NCBI RefSeq assembly: GCF_024362695.1
Contig: NC_065415.1
Location: 4,195,438 to 4,259,437 of the forward strand
Length of the DNA stretch: 64,000 nt
Origin: Pectinophora gossypiella
Taxonomy: Eukaryota > Arthropoda > Insecta > Lepidoptera > Gelechiidae
Direction of reading: 5' to 3'
The notes under the pieces were generated by a model that saw only the letters and a program-made list of their open reading frames with translations, had not been told where the DNA came from and did not search any database. The translations under genes and the position numbers were made by a program. This document shows, piece by piece, positions 53,964 to 64,000 of the stretch. Position 1 is the stretch's first letter, and each line of letters opens with the position of its first letter.

Positions 53964-54115
53964 TACGGTCACGAGCATTAATATTATGTATACACTTTGG
54001 TACCATGTCACATTAACTTTTTTGACAAATTGAACTGTAAGTCTCACTAAATGTCAAATATGTTCGTGCGACAGAGTCCTAAAGTGGGTACATTATAATA
54101 TTGCTCATGACTGTA
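53964..54115 (-). repeat. M2 MITE-like element
   Basis: About 150 bp with imperfect inverted ends TACGGTCACGAGCATTAAT and GCTCATGACTGTA. It lies just after the lectin poly(A) signal. Confidence 0.7.
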
Positions 54116-54349
54116 TATGGGATAAGAGATGAGAATGAGAGAAAGTTTGTCCTCTGCTTATTCGAATTAAACTTGAGAATCGCTGAAAATGTTTATGTTA
54201 TAATCTGTATTAGTTTCCAAGAAGACTACAGGCGTAGAATAAAGAATAATAATACAAATAGGCATTGGGTGAAAACTGTGCTTAACGAGGATGAGTTCAT
54301 ATCGGTGTGATTATACCTACTCATGTCGAATCACTGCTATACCATAAAA

Positions 54350-54810
54350 CATCTGATTGTCCGAAAGTAAGATGATCAGTGCTTCGGAAGGCACGTTAAG
54401 CCGTTGGTCCCGGTTACTACTTACTGATGTAAGTAAGTAGTCGTTCTTCTTCTTCTTCTTTGCGAGTCGATGGCGATCGATGTTACATTTTTTCTGACCA
54501 ATAATTGGCCACGCTTACGGCATTGTCAGTGGCTTCGTGAAGGTCTTTAATAGTGCAGGTATTAGGGTATTAAGGACATCATAAAAGGTGAGCCATAGTT
54601 TGTGGTGATACGCCACACTCGCATCACGACCATTAACCAGGTATCCCCACCTGCAGATATTATCCTTGCAGCGGCCAACCTGTGTCCGGAGCCTATTCAA
54701 GGACTTCAGTAGTCGTTACATGAGTTATGTCAGGGGCCTATGACGGCTCAGTAGTAACACTGACACCAGGGTTTATGGGGTTGGTAATCCACCTCACCCG
54801 CACGAAAGAA
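54350..54810 (+). mobile_element. SINE-1 copy split by a LINE
   Basis: The body is at 54350-54445 and the 3' part at 54708-54810; the LINE at 54446-54707 lies between them. Confidence 0.78.
54446..54707 (-). mobile_element. 5'-truncated LINE inserted in a SINE
   Basis: The 262-bp insertion is flanked by a perfect 10-bp duplication AGTAGTCGTT (54436-54445 and 54708-54717). On the - strand it encodes LNRLRTQVGRC-like sequence ending shortly after, typical of the C-terminal zinc-binding tail of non-LTR polymerases, and ends in an (AAG)n tail. Confidence 0.78.
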
Positions 54811-55309
54811 TTCTATAAAACATTGTTATATTTGTGGTTGTTATTTTACATAATAAGTAAAATACCTAGGCCATTCCATTCTCGTGGCTTGCCAACCGCG
54901 TCGCTACTTTCCATCAGCCTCGTCGGTCAAAAGAACTATTTTTAGAAAAAGGTCCATGTTTCACTGAAAGCCCTAAATTATGAATCTTTATTTAAAAATA
55001 AAATTAGATCCTTTTCAAGGTAGGTGATCAAAAGGTTGTTCGCATATCTAACAATAAACCTTTATATAAGGTTAAACTATCTATCTCCCTAGTGTTTTAT
55101 GCCGTTTTTCACAGGGTTCACTTACCTTGCTACCTACCTAAAACTACCCGTACAAAAGAAAAATCCCATCAAAATCGGACTTGTTCCTGGCAAATAAGAA
55201 GTTAGTTAGGAAGCTCCGGTTTTATTAACTCCACTATGAAGATTAATTAGCTTTTAGCTAACTTCCCCTTTGTCTTTGAAGTGCCTATTTAAAATCTAGA
55301 TGAAAAAAT

Positions 55310-55425
55310 GAATTGCTGTTCGTTAGTCTCCCTAAAACTCGAAATCGGCTGAACCGATTTAGCGAATTTTAGGCTTGAAATATCCGAGGAAGTCCAGCGA
55401 AGGTTACAACGGTGATAAAATATGG
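55310..55425 (+). repeat. Fragment with AAAACTCGAAATCGGCTGAA
   Basis: CTAAAACTCGAAATCGGCTG, then ACCGATTTAGC, is a widespread insect repeat end, probably part of a non-LTR element UTR. Confidence 0.4.
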
Positions 55426-55431
55426 AAAAGG

Positions 55432-55720
55432 GTCTTCTTCTTCTGCTATCATGTGGGTTGTGAAGCGGATAACCAACCCCATCAACCCTGGTGTCAGGGT
55501 TACTAATGAGCTGCCAAAGGCCCCGATACGACTACTAACTTACATGAGTAAGTAGTAACCGGGACCAACGGCTTAACGTGCCTTTCCAAGCACGGATCAT
55601 CTTTCTATCGGACTATCAATTGATCAGCTTAATGTCCTATAACCAAACTAGGAATCACAAAGTGATTTTTGTGATGTATCTCCAACGGGATTTTAACCCG
55701 GGAGCCCCGGCTCGTGAGCC
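55432..55720 (-). mobile_element. SINE-1 copy
   Basis: The - strand has most of the head, body and GAAGAAGA tail, with several small deletions. Confidence 0.72.
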
Positions 55721-55824
55721 TTATTCATGATAAATAACTTGGTGACTTGTGTGATGACTCGTAGTGAACTGCTTGTGAAATTTTTAGCTAGAAGCATCTT
55801 ATTGTTGAAGAATAATTATTATAC

Positions 55825-56145
55825 AGAGTCAAACGTTTAAGTCATAGGTATCGTAACGAAAACTTTGAGGGATAGTTCAGAACATGATTCTGAGATGATA
55901 TCAAGTGGAATTTTCACGAATTTTCCGTCAGGAAATTCCACTTGATATCAACTCAGAATCATGGTCATGGCAACACGCAGATCTACTTTTATGGCTACCT
56001 GTATGTTCTTGTAAGGGGTGTAAGTGAGTCCCTCTCAGTATCGTAACGGATACGGATAGATCAAGTGGAATTTTCCATCGCAAAAGTATAGAATTGAACA
56101 TAATTAAAAAAAAAAACTGAAAAATAATTATGAATTTTGCGAACT
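55825..56145. repeat. M1 element, rearranged copy
   Basis: A short unit (55825-55970) is followed by a left arm and loop without the right arm. Confidence 0.6.
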
Positions 56146-56604
56146 GTATCGTATAAATACCAACCCTCTATACATACCTACCGTGAATTCCGAATGTTGA
56201 CCCTCGCTCAGAAATACCGGTGACAACCAGCGGGCATTGCTTAGCATTTCAAATGTTTATCGCCGCACCTCCATTCGTTTTGTCTAACCCTGAAATAAAC
56301 ACCGACTGACGTCATAGGCTTTTGTAGTGAATTCGTATTCTACGGTGAATTTATTGAAACCAAGAAGGCAAATCTGCACTCGTGATAGGTACTGTATTTT
56401 TGATGATAAAATATTTCACTACTTATGTGATCCATCATGTTGATGTTTTGTTTTCTAACCTGTGACGATCTGGGGCACGGGAGTGCTCCCGCGACGACGA
56501 GCAAAGCGAAGCGCAAGGGGCATTACTCTGGTTTGGATTATACCAGTTAAATTAAATTCTCAGGATATGTTGTCAGCGTTGTTTTAAGTTTACGCGGTTA
56601 TTAT

Positions 56605-56818
56605 CATAATTAAAGCACATAATAACGGGTTCTTACCGCGTTTAAATGGGGATATGAGACTCCCGATATTTCGACACTGTTGCAAGTGCCACCAACACTC
56701 CACTCCAATCTCATCAGTCATCCCGTGATCATGGCACTTGCAACAGTGTCGAAATGTCGGGAGTCTCATATCCCCATTTAAACGCGGTAAGAACCCGTTA
56801 TTATGTGCTTTAATTATG
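56605..56818. repeat. M4 near-perfect palindrome with 86-bp arms
   Basis: Arms 56605-56690 and 56733-56818 pair at 85 of 86 positions around a 42-nt loop. The outer part reads CATAATTAAAGCACATAATA. Likely a foldback or MITE copy. Confidence 0.85.
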
Positions 56819-57254
56819 TTGTCAGCGTGCTACCTACTGAGCTTGAATCTTAGATGCGATGTATTATGCTATCTAAGAATTAATAGCCCTCCCTTGCAAG
56901 ATAAACGGGTGTGGAATACGTTGGGGCTCAAAGGGAAATTCAAATAAACGTTAAGGGTTAAAGGGAGACTCGAATAAATGTGACGGTGAATTGAAATCTA
57001 TGGGAGATGGTAAACTTTTATTGGCTAAGTCTGTGGTTCGCCACAGAATAATGAATGATACTACGTATAGAACGGTAACTCTCTCCCCCGTCCAATTCAT
57101 TTTGAACGGTGACCTCACCCTCTCTGGATCTTACTTCAGGACTGTATTCCGCTCGCACTTATACGTACACAGTAAGAACGAGATTTTAGTATGCACGATT
57201 TTTTTCTTTCAGTGCCGTCTGTTGTGCTTGTTTGTTTTCATTGTCCTTCAGTGT

Positions 57255-57562
57255 ATTAACGACCTCCGTAAGCCAGTAGTAGAATGGTAGGCTATTGTCA
57301 AATTCGTTTTCTAGTTCATGTTTGGATCATAAATGATTTTCACTTGCTCAGCGGTGAAGGAAAACATCGTGAGGAAACCCTCATTCCCGAGAAATGCATT
57401 TTCGGTGGTATATGACTTAACCTATATTGTTCTAGTTTTCCCTTCGCGGGTTGGAAGGTAAGACAGGCAGTCGCTTCTGTAAAAAACCGGACCTGTCAAG
57501 TCTTTAGGTTGGGTAAAACGGGCCCTGTGAAAAACGGGATAATGCTAGAGAGATGTTGTTGA
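57255..57562 (+). mobile_element. SINE-2 copy with altered head
   Basis: Its first 40 bp look more like a SINE-1 head; from TTCACTTGCTCAGCG on it is SINE-2 to CGGGATAATGCTAG. A SINE-1 fragment follows at about 57562-57670. Confidence 0.72.
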
Positions 57563-58030
57563 CTTTGTGATTCATAGTTTGGTTAGGACATTACATGCTG
57601 ATCACCGATGTTTCCAGAGGTAAGATGATCCGTGCTACTTTGGACTTTCTCTTACAACCCACACAATAGAAGAAATCATTTGGGGGAGCAGCTGGATTAC
57701 CTTCAGGTAAAACACCATTGTGCGCCTTCCAGTACAAGGAGAAACACAGGTACGCGAGCCATCTTCCACCAAGTCTGTACGTACCGCTATGGGAAATTGG
57801 CGTGATCTCATGTATTGCCGTCTCCTAAACCACATTCTATACCTCAATCACAATTTCGGAATGTAATATCTTCGCAGTAAGATCCAACAATCAAACTGTC
57901 ATTAGGATTACCAGGCGTGGTTCAATATATTTGATTGATGGCGCGACTCAAAGTGATTACAAAACTACTTAGTTCGGAAATATGACGAACTAAGCGAAGG
58001 ATAATTTGGTTTATATACTAGTAATAGGCT

Positions 58031-58672
58031 GTACAGTGGGGTTAAAAAGGCTACATCGAAGCAATTCATAAAAAAAGCAATATTGCAGTTTGACATTTGC
58101 GGATACAATATCTTGTAAATCATATCGAAAAACAACATAATAGTACCTATATCTATATATTAATATGATTTATCATTATCCATGTAAGGACTTATTTAAT
58201 AGGTGTAGATCTCGTTCGTCTACTGGCGAAGGAGTCGAAAGTCCAGGGTTTCATTCCCGGTGAGGGCCAATTTAACAAAAAATCGCTTTGTCTCTAGCTT
58301 AGTAAGGGCATTGCAGACCGAAATCATGTGATGGTCAGTATTTCGTGCTTCGGATATGTCAAGCCGTTGGTCTCGACTACATGAGCCATGTCAGTTGCCT
58401 ATGGCCTTAATAAAAACCCTAAAGCCAGAGTTGCTGAGGTTGATCAATAATCTCACAACCCAAATAGAAGAACAAGATAGGTAGATCTGAAAATACATCA
58501 AATTCCAGCGGGTCAGGTGCCACTGCACGACATTAGCGTCAAAATGGCGGAGCCAATTACTTAATGTTAAAATTGCACTGCACACTTAAAAAAGTAAGTG
58601 AACAAATGTCATAAAGCAAATTTGTTTTTTCAATGAATTGCTTCGATGTGGCCCTTTTAACACCCCTTTACA
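58031..58672. repeat. M3 element with nested SINE-1
   Basis: Ends GGGGTTAAAAAGGCTACATC and the complement of GATGTGGCCCTTTTAACACC pair over about 75 bp. A half copy is at about 33945-34070. Confidence 0.68.
58207..58477 (+). mobile_element. Diverged SINE-1 copy inside an M3 element
   Basis: The head, body and 3' part are recognisable with many substitutions. It lies between the two inverted ends of the M3 element at 58031-58672. Confidence 0.6.
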
Positions 58673-58794
58673 GAAATAAGATCGATTTTAGTTCACTTTC
58701 TTTACAAAAGTCAATCTTTTTAATTCTTTAAAATCCTGTTCTTTTGTTATCGCTATGAATCGTATAGTGATAATTGATCAACCCATTGCCCATT

Positions 58795-59078
58795 ATGTTC
58801 TTCTCTCATGTTGTGGGGTCGATCTCAACAACCCTGGTGTGAGGGTTACAATTGAAACGCCAAAGATCCAAGACAATTAAATAGTAGTCGGGAACGACTG
58901 ATTTAAGTGCCCTCTGACGCACAGATCTCACTTTTGGTCAATCTGGTGATCAGCCTGCAATGTCCTAACCAAACTAGAGATCACAAGGTGATTTTTGTTT
59001 TTTCTCCGGGAAATCGAACCCGGGGCCTCCAGATCGAGAGACACATGTTCTAACCACCATACCACGGAGGCTGTTGCC
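58795..59078 (-). mobile_element. SINE-1 copy, diverged
   Basis: The - strand has the head with B box GGTTCGATTTCCC and the full body. Confidence 0.68.
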
Positions 59079-59314
59079 TATTATGTTAGAAAGTAAACAA
59101 TCGCTCCAGTTGAATACGGATTAGAGACGTAACGATGAATCCGCTGAGTTAGAACATAAAAATTTCAAACAGGATTGGATGGAACTTCATCAAGTCGACT
59201 AGAGGGAATTAATCAAAGAAAGCGGACAAATCAAGTTATCCGCCGTAATTTCTTCAGCTGTGAAATGATCGTTAGGAATGGAAATTGCAGTCTCGACCCT
59301 AGCTCCAGAATCCA

Positions 59315-59410
59315 TACTAATGTTATAAATGGCAAAGTGTGTATGTCTGTTTGTTTGTCCATCTTTCACGGCAAAACGGAGCGACGAATTGACGTGTTTT
59401 TTTAAGTGGA
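59315..59410 (+). repeat. Repeat with TTCACGGCAAAACGGAGCGA
   Basis: It matches the two halves around the LINE at 9862-10367: TATAAATGGCAAAGTGTGTA, a GTTTG run and CTTTCACGGCAAAACGGAG. Confidence 0.55.
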
Positions 59411-59884
59411 GATAGTTGAAGGAATGGGGAGTTACATAGGGTACCTACTTTTTATCTCTTTCTAACCTTCCCACTTTCCTCAAATGGAGGGACGAAGTTG
59501 GTATGGAGCATTCCGCAAAGTAGAAAGCTAAAAATTGGTATGCGGCGTATTTGTGACCAACAAAAAAATCGTGCATCATTTTTTTTTGTAATCTGCCTCC
59601 AACCCCTTCAAAGAGGGGGTGGATTTTTATATGGAACTTTTCCCAATTTTCAAAGTAGGAAGCTAAAAATTGGTACATTAGGCAAAAGCCAGTGATGTTA
59701 TAAAAATCGTCAAAGCCTACAGGCAGCTCTACGTTACGTTACGTTTTATCTATGATGGGCTGGGTTATAAATATAAACAGTTTAAGTATTGTCCGTTTGT
59801 TAGAAGTCCATGTAACTTACGTTGACACAGAAAGGCGGACATTCCTTTCTCGAATTCGACGTGGAAGCTAACATGTAGAGTCAC

Positions 59885-60115
59885 CATCATCTGTTTTTCA
59901 CAGGTCCGTTTACCTAACCTGAAGATTTGACCGGTTTTTTACAGAAGTCTTACCTTCCAACAAAGGGAAAATAGCCCAATACAGGTTAGGTCACATACCT
60001 CCGAAAATGCATTTCTCGGGAATGTGGGTTTCCTCACGATGTTTTCCTTCACCGCTGAGCACGTGATAATCATTTATAATCAGCGTTCTACCAAATGGGC
60101 TACCACGGCTCACAC
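59885..60115 (-). mobile_element. SINE-2 copy, partly deleted
   Basis: The - strand has GAGCCGTGGTAGCCCATTTG, the CAGCGGTGAAGGAAAACATC body and the CCTGTGAAAAACAG end. The B box region is missing. Confidence 0.7.
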
Positions 60116-60305
60116 TAAATAAAACGCAGTATTCTCCAAAAAAAAAAAATATGTAAAGGTGATGGTAGGCCAACCGATGACTATCCATGTGTGCACTATG
60201 AGAGTACATCCCACAACAACTCCAGGGTTCGTGTTTATTATTAATAATTTCATTTCATTTTTGCCTTTTAAATAAGCAGCGTGTTTATGAAGTTCGTTGA
60301 GCGGA

Positions 60306-60480
60306 CTATAAAGGTGCTCCCTTACGAGCCTGTAATGTAACGCAATAGAATCGATCAGCGAGGGGGGAGAAACAAATTTTTTAATGTCACTCAGTGAGGC
60401 ATTAATGAAATGAATAATCAAACTCGAATCATAAATGTTACATTACAGGCGAATACTCCCGATGAGGGAGCACCTTTTAT
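60306..60480. repeat. M7 MITE-like element
   Basis: ATAAAGGTGCTCCCT and GCCTGTAATGTAAC on the left match the complement of GTTACATTACAGGC and AGGGAGCACCTTTTAT on the right; the loop is about 95 bp. Confidence 0.7.
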
Positions 60481-60847
60481 GTATCATTATTCTTAGCTAC
60501 TTTGCAGCCGCAGGAAAATTAAAATAAGTTCGAAGTAAAAACTATAATTTTGTAAATTGTGCTCTAAGACACGCTCAGTTAAATAACTATCCTAATGCAT
60601 TTATTCATACTTACGATGATTTGTTATCGAAGAACCGAAATTGTTCAAATCAGTATCATGAAATGTCATAATTACTTATATAAGTATGACTTCGGCTGAA
60701 ATTGTCTGAGCACAACCAAAGCAGTAACCGTTGACCAAGTAGGTATATTAATGAGTCGCAATAAAACTACTCACACATGCTTTGAAGATACGAATGCGTG
60801 TAATAAGCTACCTCCACGTTTGTATTGCACGCGTCAACAAAAGTTTC

Positions 60848-60853
60848 TTTATT
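60848..60853 (-). terminator. Poly(A) signal of the catalase-like gene
   Basis: AATAAA on the - strand lies about 125 bp after the stop codon, a normal distance for an insect 3' UTR. Confidence 0.6.
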
Positions 60854-60977
60854 AATGTGCATGAAATTGGTAACGAAACATTTCTTTGTTATACATCAGC
60901 AACTTTGTATTGAATATGAACAGGATCAATTAACAATAAAAATATCTGAAATGTCAGTTTTGCAGTTTGTGTTATCA

Positions 60978-62399
60978 TTAACCATTGTTCTGATTGCGTG
61001 AGGTTACCAAACCTGCAATTAGCCGACTAGCTAAGTCACCGTCAATGAGCTCAAACAGTTTCACGACCCTGCTCACAGTAGGTTCTGTTGCCTGACTCAT
61101 CGCCAGAACAACGTTCCCTACTAATCGTAGTTTAGCAGGCTCGTCCAACCGATTATAAAAATCAGAGACCATTTGTAAATCCGCTGCATTACTCTCTCGC
61201 ACTCGCAAACGTTCTCTTGACCTCAAATCGTCTACAAAAGGTACCGGTCCGTTGTATGAATTCGGATAATAGTTGGGGGCATCCCTTTCATTGTCCCAAA
61301 CTGGAGGGTGTCCATCACGAATGTATGATTTCGAGTATTTAGGCGCATTAACACTGACCTTGTCAAAGTTACGTCCAACACGATAGTTATGATCATCTCT
61401 ATATGCGAATCTTCTGCCTCTAAATAACGCGTCCACAGGACCTGGAATACCTGGAACTAAATTGGCTGGATTGTATGCCGCCTGTTCTTGATCTCTGAAC
61501 TGATTGTCAGAATTCCTAGTTAATGTTAAACGGCCAATCGGTACGGTCTTGTACGTGCCTTCTTTCCAAAGACTTGTCACATCGAAAGGATTGTAATCAA
61601 GTTTTTGAACGTCATTGATAGATAAAACATCCATTTCTAGCCTCCAAGAAGGATAATTTTTAGTTTCTATGGCATTATACATATCTCTGATAAAGTAGTC
61701 AAGTTCAGTGGCTTGAATAGCTCCTGCTTCTAGAGTCGTAAGATTCCTTAACCCTTGCTCAGTTCTGAAGTTAAATCTGACATACCATCGATCACCGTGC
61801 TTGTTGATAAGTTCATAAGCATGAATAGGGAAGGCATCCATGTATCTCCAACCATTCGGAATTCCGTAGTCTGACATCAAATAGAAAGCAGTGAGTAATC
61901 CTTTTGGTTTTAAAGAAACTATATCCCATAGTTGGGTAGGAATAAGGACATTGGTTCGTGGATTCCTTTGAATTGCACGCGTAAAATGAGCAAAGTCTAT
62001 GGGATCATTGAAAGCAAAAACGGGAAGTTGAAGACATAAAAAGTCAAGATTTCCTTCGTCTGTATAAAATTTTAGGACAAAACCTTTCAGATCTCTTGCT
62101 ACGTCGGAGCTTCCTGGATCTGGATTGCCAACAGACAGCCTTGACAAGACTGGAGTCTTTTTCCCGATACCATCGAACACATCAGCGCTCGTGTACTTTG
62201 ATACATCATGTGTGACTTCGAAGTGTCCCCAGTAAGCTGTTCCTTTCGCATGAACAACTCGTGTCGGCACTCTCTCTCCACTGGTATGAGTTTGAGAATC
62301 AAAGAAAAAGTCATGCCGCAATAGATCAGAGTTAAAACTGATTATGTCTCGTACATCGACTGGTGATCCGGAGCTCAGAGTAAGTAACCCAATCGGTTT
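60978..62399 (-). CDS. Catalase-like exon 2 (whole catalytic core)
   Basis: One long exon encodes 473 residues from KPIGLLTLSSG to the TAA stop at 60980-60978. The reading frame is open from the TTTTAG acceptor, and the first in-frame residues match the usual region before the catalase His motif. There are no internal stops, so the gene appears intact. Confidence 0.95.
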   Translation of the reverse strand, partial: KPIGLLTLSSGSPVDVRDIISFNSDLLRHDFFFDSQTHTSGERVPTRVVHAKGTAYWGHFEVTHDVSKYTSADVFDGIGKKTPVLSRLSVGNPDPGSSDVARDLKGFVLKFYTDEGNLDFLCLQLPVFAFNDPIDFAHFTRAIQRNPRTNVLIPTQLWDIVSLKPKGLLTAFYLMSDYGIPNGWRYMDAFPIHAYELINKHGDRWYVRFNFRTEQGLRNLTTLEAGAIQATELDYFIRDMYNAIETKNYPSWRLEMDVLSINDVQKLDYNPFDVTSLWKEGTYKTVPIGRLTLTRNSDNQFRDQEQAAYNPANLVPGIPGPVDALFRGRRFAYRDDHNYRVGRNFDKVSVNAPKYSKSYIRDGHPPVWDNERDAPNYYPNSYNGPVPFVDDLRSRERLRVRESNAADLQMVSDFYNRLDEPAKLRLVGNVVLAMSQATEPTVSRVVKLFELIDGDLASRLIAGLVTSRNQNNG

Positions 62400-62648
62400 C
62401 TAAAACAAACCACAAAACAAAAGTAATTAATTAAGTATTTACAATTATTTTTCGTAATCAAAGTTTCGGCAAATTAATTTTAATTACACTGAATCAGTAA
62501 AAATAATTTAGGTACTTACTGGATGTTCCAGTTTAAATTCTAATAGTTGTGTTTCCGTTGGTAACATAGATGAATTATTAAGAATTCGTTCTGAGGCGCA
62601 TTTTAGAAATAAAAAACACACCACCACCAGACCACCAAGTGGAGCCAT
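60978..62648 (-). CDS. Secreted catalase-like heme protein, two exons
   Basis: Exon 1 is 62648-62520 and exon 2 is 62399-60978. A 120-bp intron (donor GTAAGT, acceptor TTTTAG, phase 0) gives 516 aa, close to usual catalase length. Residues 1-19 form a clear signal peptide (APLGGLVVVCFLFLKCAS) and the C-terminus (RNQNNG) has no peroxisomal signal, so secretion is likely. Catalase landmarks are the distal His93 in RVVHAKG, Arg130 and Ser132 in RLSVG, APNYYPNS, and Tyr376 with Arg373 or Arg372 in the heme-ligand motif GRRFAY. The distal pocket is altered: the VGNNTP motif holding the active-site Asn (Asn148 of human catalase) reads LCLQLP at about 164-169, so Leu replaces that Asn. Catalases dismutate hydrogen peroxide in a heme pocket; this one may be weakened or changed in activity. 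Likely a secreted paralog beside a conventional peroxisomal catalase elsewhere. N-glycosylation sequons occur near residues 24-25 and 262. Confidence 0.93.
62520..62648 (-). CDS. Catalase-like exon 1 (signal peptide)
   Basis: It encodes 43 residues from ATG at 62648 and ends in a CCA codon followed by a consensus GTAAGT donor. The first 19 residues are strongly hydrophobic with a CAS-E cleavage-like site. The remaining residues (LLEFKLEHP) lead into the catalase core. The exon is too short to stand out as an ORF and was found by following the reading frame across the intron. Confidence 0.86.
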
Positions 62649-63356
62649 GTTAAAAAACTAAGTAACTGATTGCTGATACGTTTTCATCTAGTTCATCTAG
62701 ATAATTAGAATGGTCTATTTACCTAGATAATTGTATGCTCTGTTAAATATACCAACCATTAATGCTGCTTCTAAATTTAAAATCTGCAATATCATTGTTG
62801 GACTGAGAAAAGAAGTTTTAGGCAGATGGGCCTTTAACAGAAAATATTTGTTTTATTCAGTGATTAAGGGTCATTATGACAATCTCACTAGAACACCATT
62901 GTGGCACCCCTACATTCACGCCACCACTAAAGTGTATGTAGGTGAGGCAGCGTTTATATCCTAGTGATATACAGCCTTTGCACACACAAAGCTGCTTCAG
63001 AAGAAGTATAAGCGCTGGATTGACAATTGGTCACTTTATGATTCATCACAGTTAGGTCTCCAATTTGAATAGTGGCTGCAACCTGTCTTGATGTTTACAT
63101 TAGGCAGTGAGTTGCATCTGTTTTAGCTTGTTACTAAATTTCGAGGACTGACCTTTATCGGTAACACTGTAATTACTTTGCTGGATACAGTTAGAGGGAA
63201 ATCGAAGGATGTAATCAATTATACTGTAACACAAGTAGATATACTTAAACCAGCATTGTATCTTAGAACATCATTATGTGGTTTGACTGTACAGTTTGTC
63301 ATTATAAAACAATGGAAAAAAAAATTTTCAATGGTGACTTTGGAATCCCTACTTTT
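62649..63356. other. Upstream of the catalase-like gene, no gene seen
   Basis: A TATATTTAA sequence near 62745 (- strand) is too far from the ATG to call as a promoter. Otherwise nothing recognised. Confidence 0.4.
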
Positions 63357-63545
63357 ATTAGGACACTCTAGGCTGATCACTCAATTGTCCGAATGTAAAA
63401 TTACGTTAAGCAGTCGGCCCCTGCTACTATTTACTTAAGTTAGTATGTAATCGGTACATGAGCCAGAGGCTTTTGGAGGCGCAATTATAACCCCTGACGC
63501 TGGGGATACTGAGGTTGGTCAACCACCTACACGAAAAGAAGAGAG
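63357..63545 (+). mobile_element. SINE-1 copy, diverged, headless
   Basis: It spans TAGGACACTCTAGGCTGATCA to an AAAAGAAGAG tail. Confidence 0.55.
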
Positions 63546-63799
63546 TACTCACGCTTCAGCAATAGAAAACGAAGGCTATAATTATTTCAAGAGAGACTGG
63601 TTGTAAGTTTATGTAGATATTATTGTAGATATGTGTATGTATTATTGTAGATATGAGAGGGATAGGACAGCAAGCGTACGGGGCGGAGATTTTCCAAAAC
63701 AACGGGCATGGAATAACCCACGCTTATAGAACGCTATTTACATAATCCACTGGGATGACCCACCGTACTGCGATGGATACGATATCAGAATTTAATGAA

Positions 63800-63955
63800 A
63801 TAAACCAATTCACTTTGTTGCTTTGACTAGATAAACACGTAAGTTGCATACATAAACTTACGCCCATAGTTTCTGATGGGGTGGGCAGACAAGTAATCCA
63901 AAAACAACTTGCAGCTGCTAGAGACGAAGTCCACAACTTATTGCAAATCATAAGT
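63800..63955 (-). repeat. Block B repeat, diverged
   Basis: The - strand has GGCTTGT-lacking block B with CAGCTGCAAGTTG and CCCATCAGAAACTATGGGCG. Confidence 0.5.
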
Positions 63956-64000
63956 CGTTAGTTTCATACGAGATGTTTGATAAAATGAATTGAATGTTTC

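Overview
The window looks like repeat-dense genomic DNA of a ditrysian moth or butterfly (Lepidoptera). The evidence is an immulectin-type gene with two C-type lectin domains (a protein class best known from caterpillar hemolymph), spliced genes with short GT-AG introns, and dozens of tRNA-headed SINEs of the kind found in noctuoid and related moths. No bacterial, organellar or CRISPR features were seen.

Two host genes were found, both in the last quarter and pointing towards each other. (1) A six-exon secreted C-type lectin on the + strand (coding 48574-53755, 325 aa, every junction phase 1) has a degenerate first lectin domain and a QPD-type second domain. (2) A two-exon secreted catalase-like gene on the - strand (62648 down to 60978, 516 aa) has a signal peptide. 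It keeps the catalytic His and the heme-ligand Tyr, but Leu replaces the canonical active-site Asn and there is no peroxisomal tail. Hemolymph pattern recognition and extracellular peroxide handling would be compatible roles, but nothing in the sequence shows that the two genes are linked in function.

The middle holds three large retroelements. 18362-24120 (+) is a DIRS-type tyrosine-recombinase retrotransposon with Gag, RT/RNase H and recombinase reading frames, inverted terminal repeats and a textbook internal complementary region. 25004-30600 (-) is a Ty3/gypsy-type element with 432-bp LTRs differing at one position, a TGTA target duplication, and a reading-frame break between RNase H and integrase. 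34456-40117 (-) is a non-autonomous LTR element: 1.46-1.47-kb LTRs, a GTCT target duplication, a primer-binding-site-like TGGCGCCC and a polypurine tract, around 2.7 kb of non-coding, partly tandem-repeated interior.

The rest (1-18 kb, 30.6-34.4 kb, 40-48 kb and all introns) is a mosaic of SINEs, 5'-truncated LINE tails, an approximately 300-bp poly(A)-tailed retroposon family with clear target-site duplications, and several palindromic or terminal-inverted-repeat (MITE-like) families, often nested. Family names such as SINE-1, SINE-2, block A and M1 to M8 are labels for this answer only, not database names. Repeat boundaries come from comparing copies inside the window and may be off by some bases.
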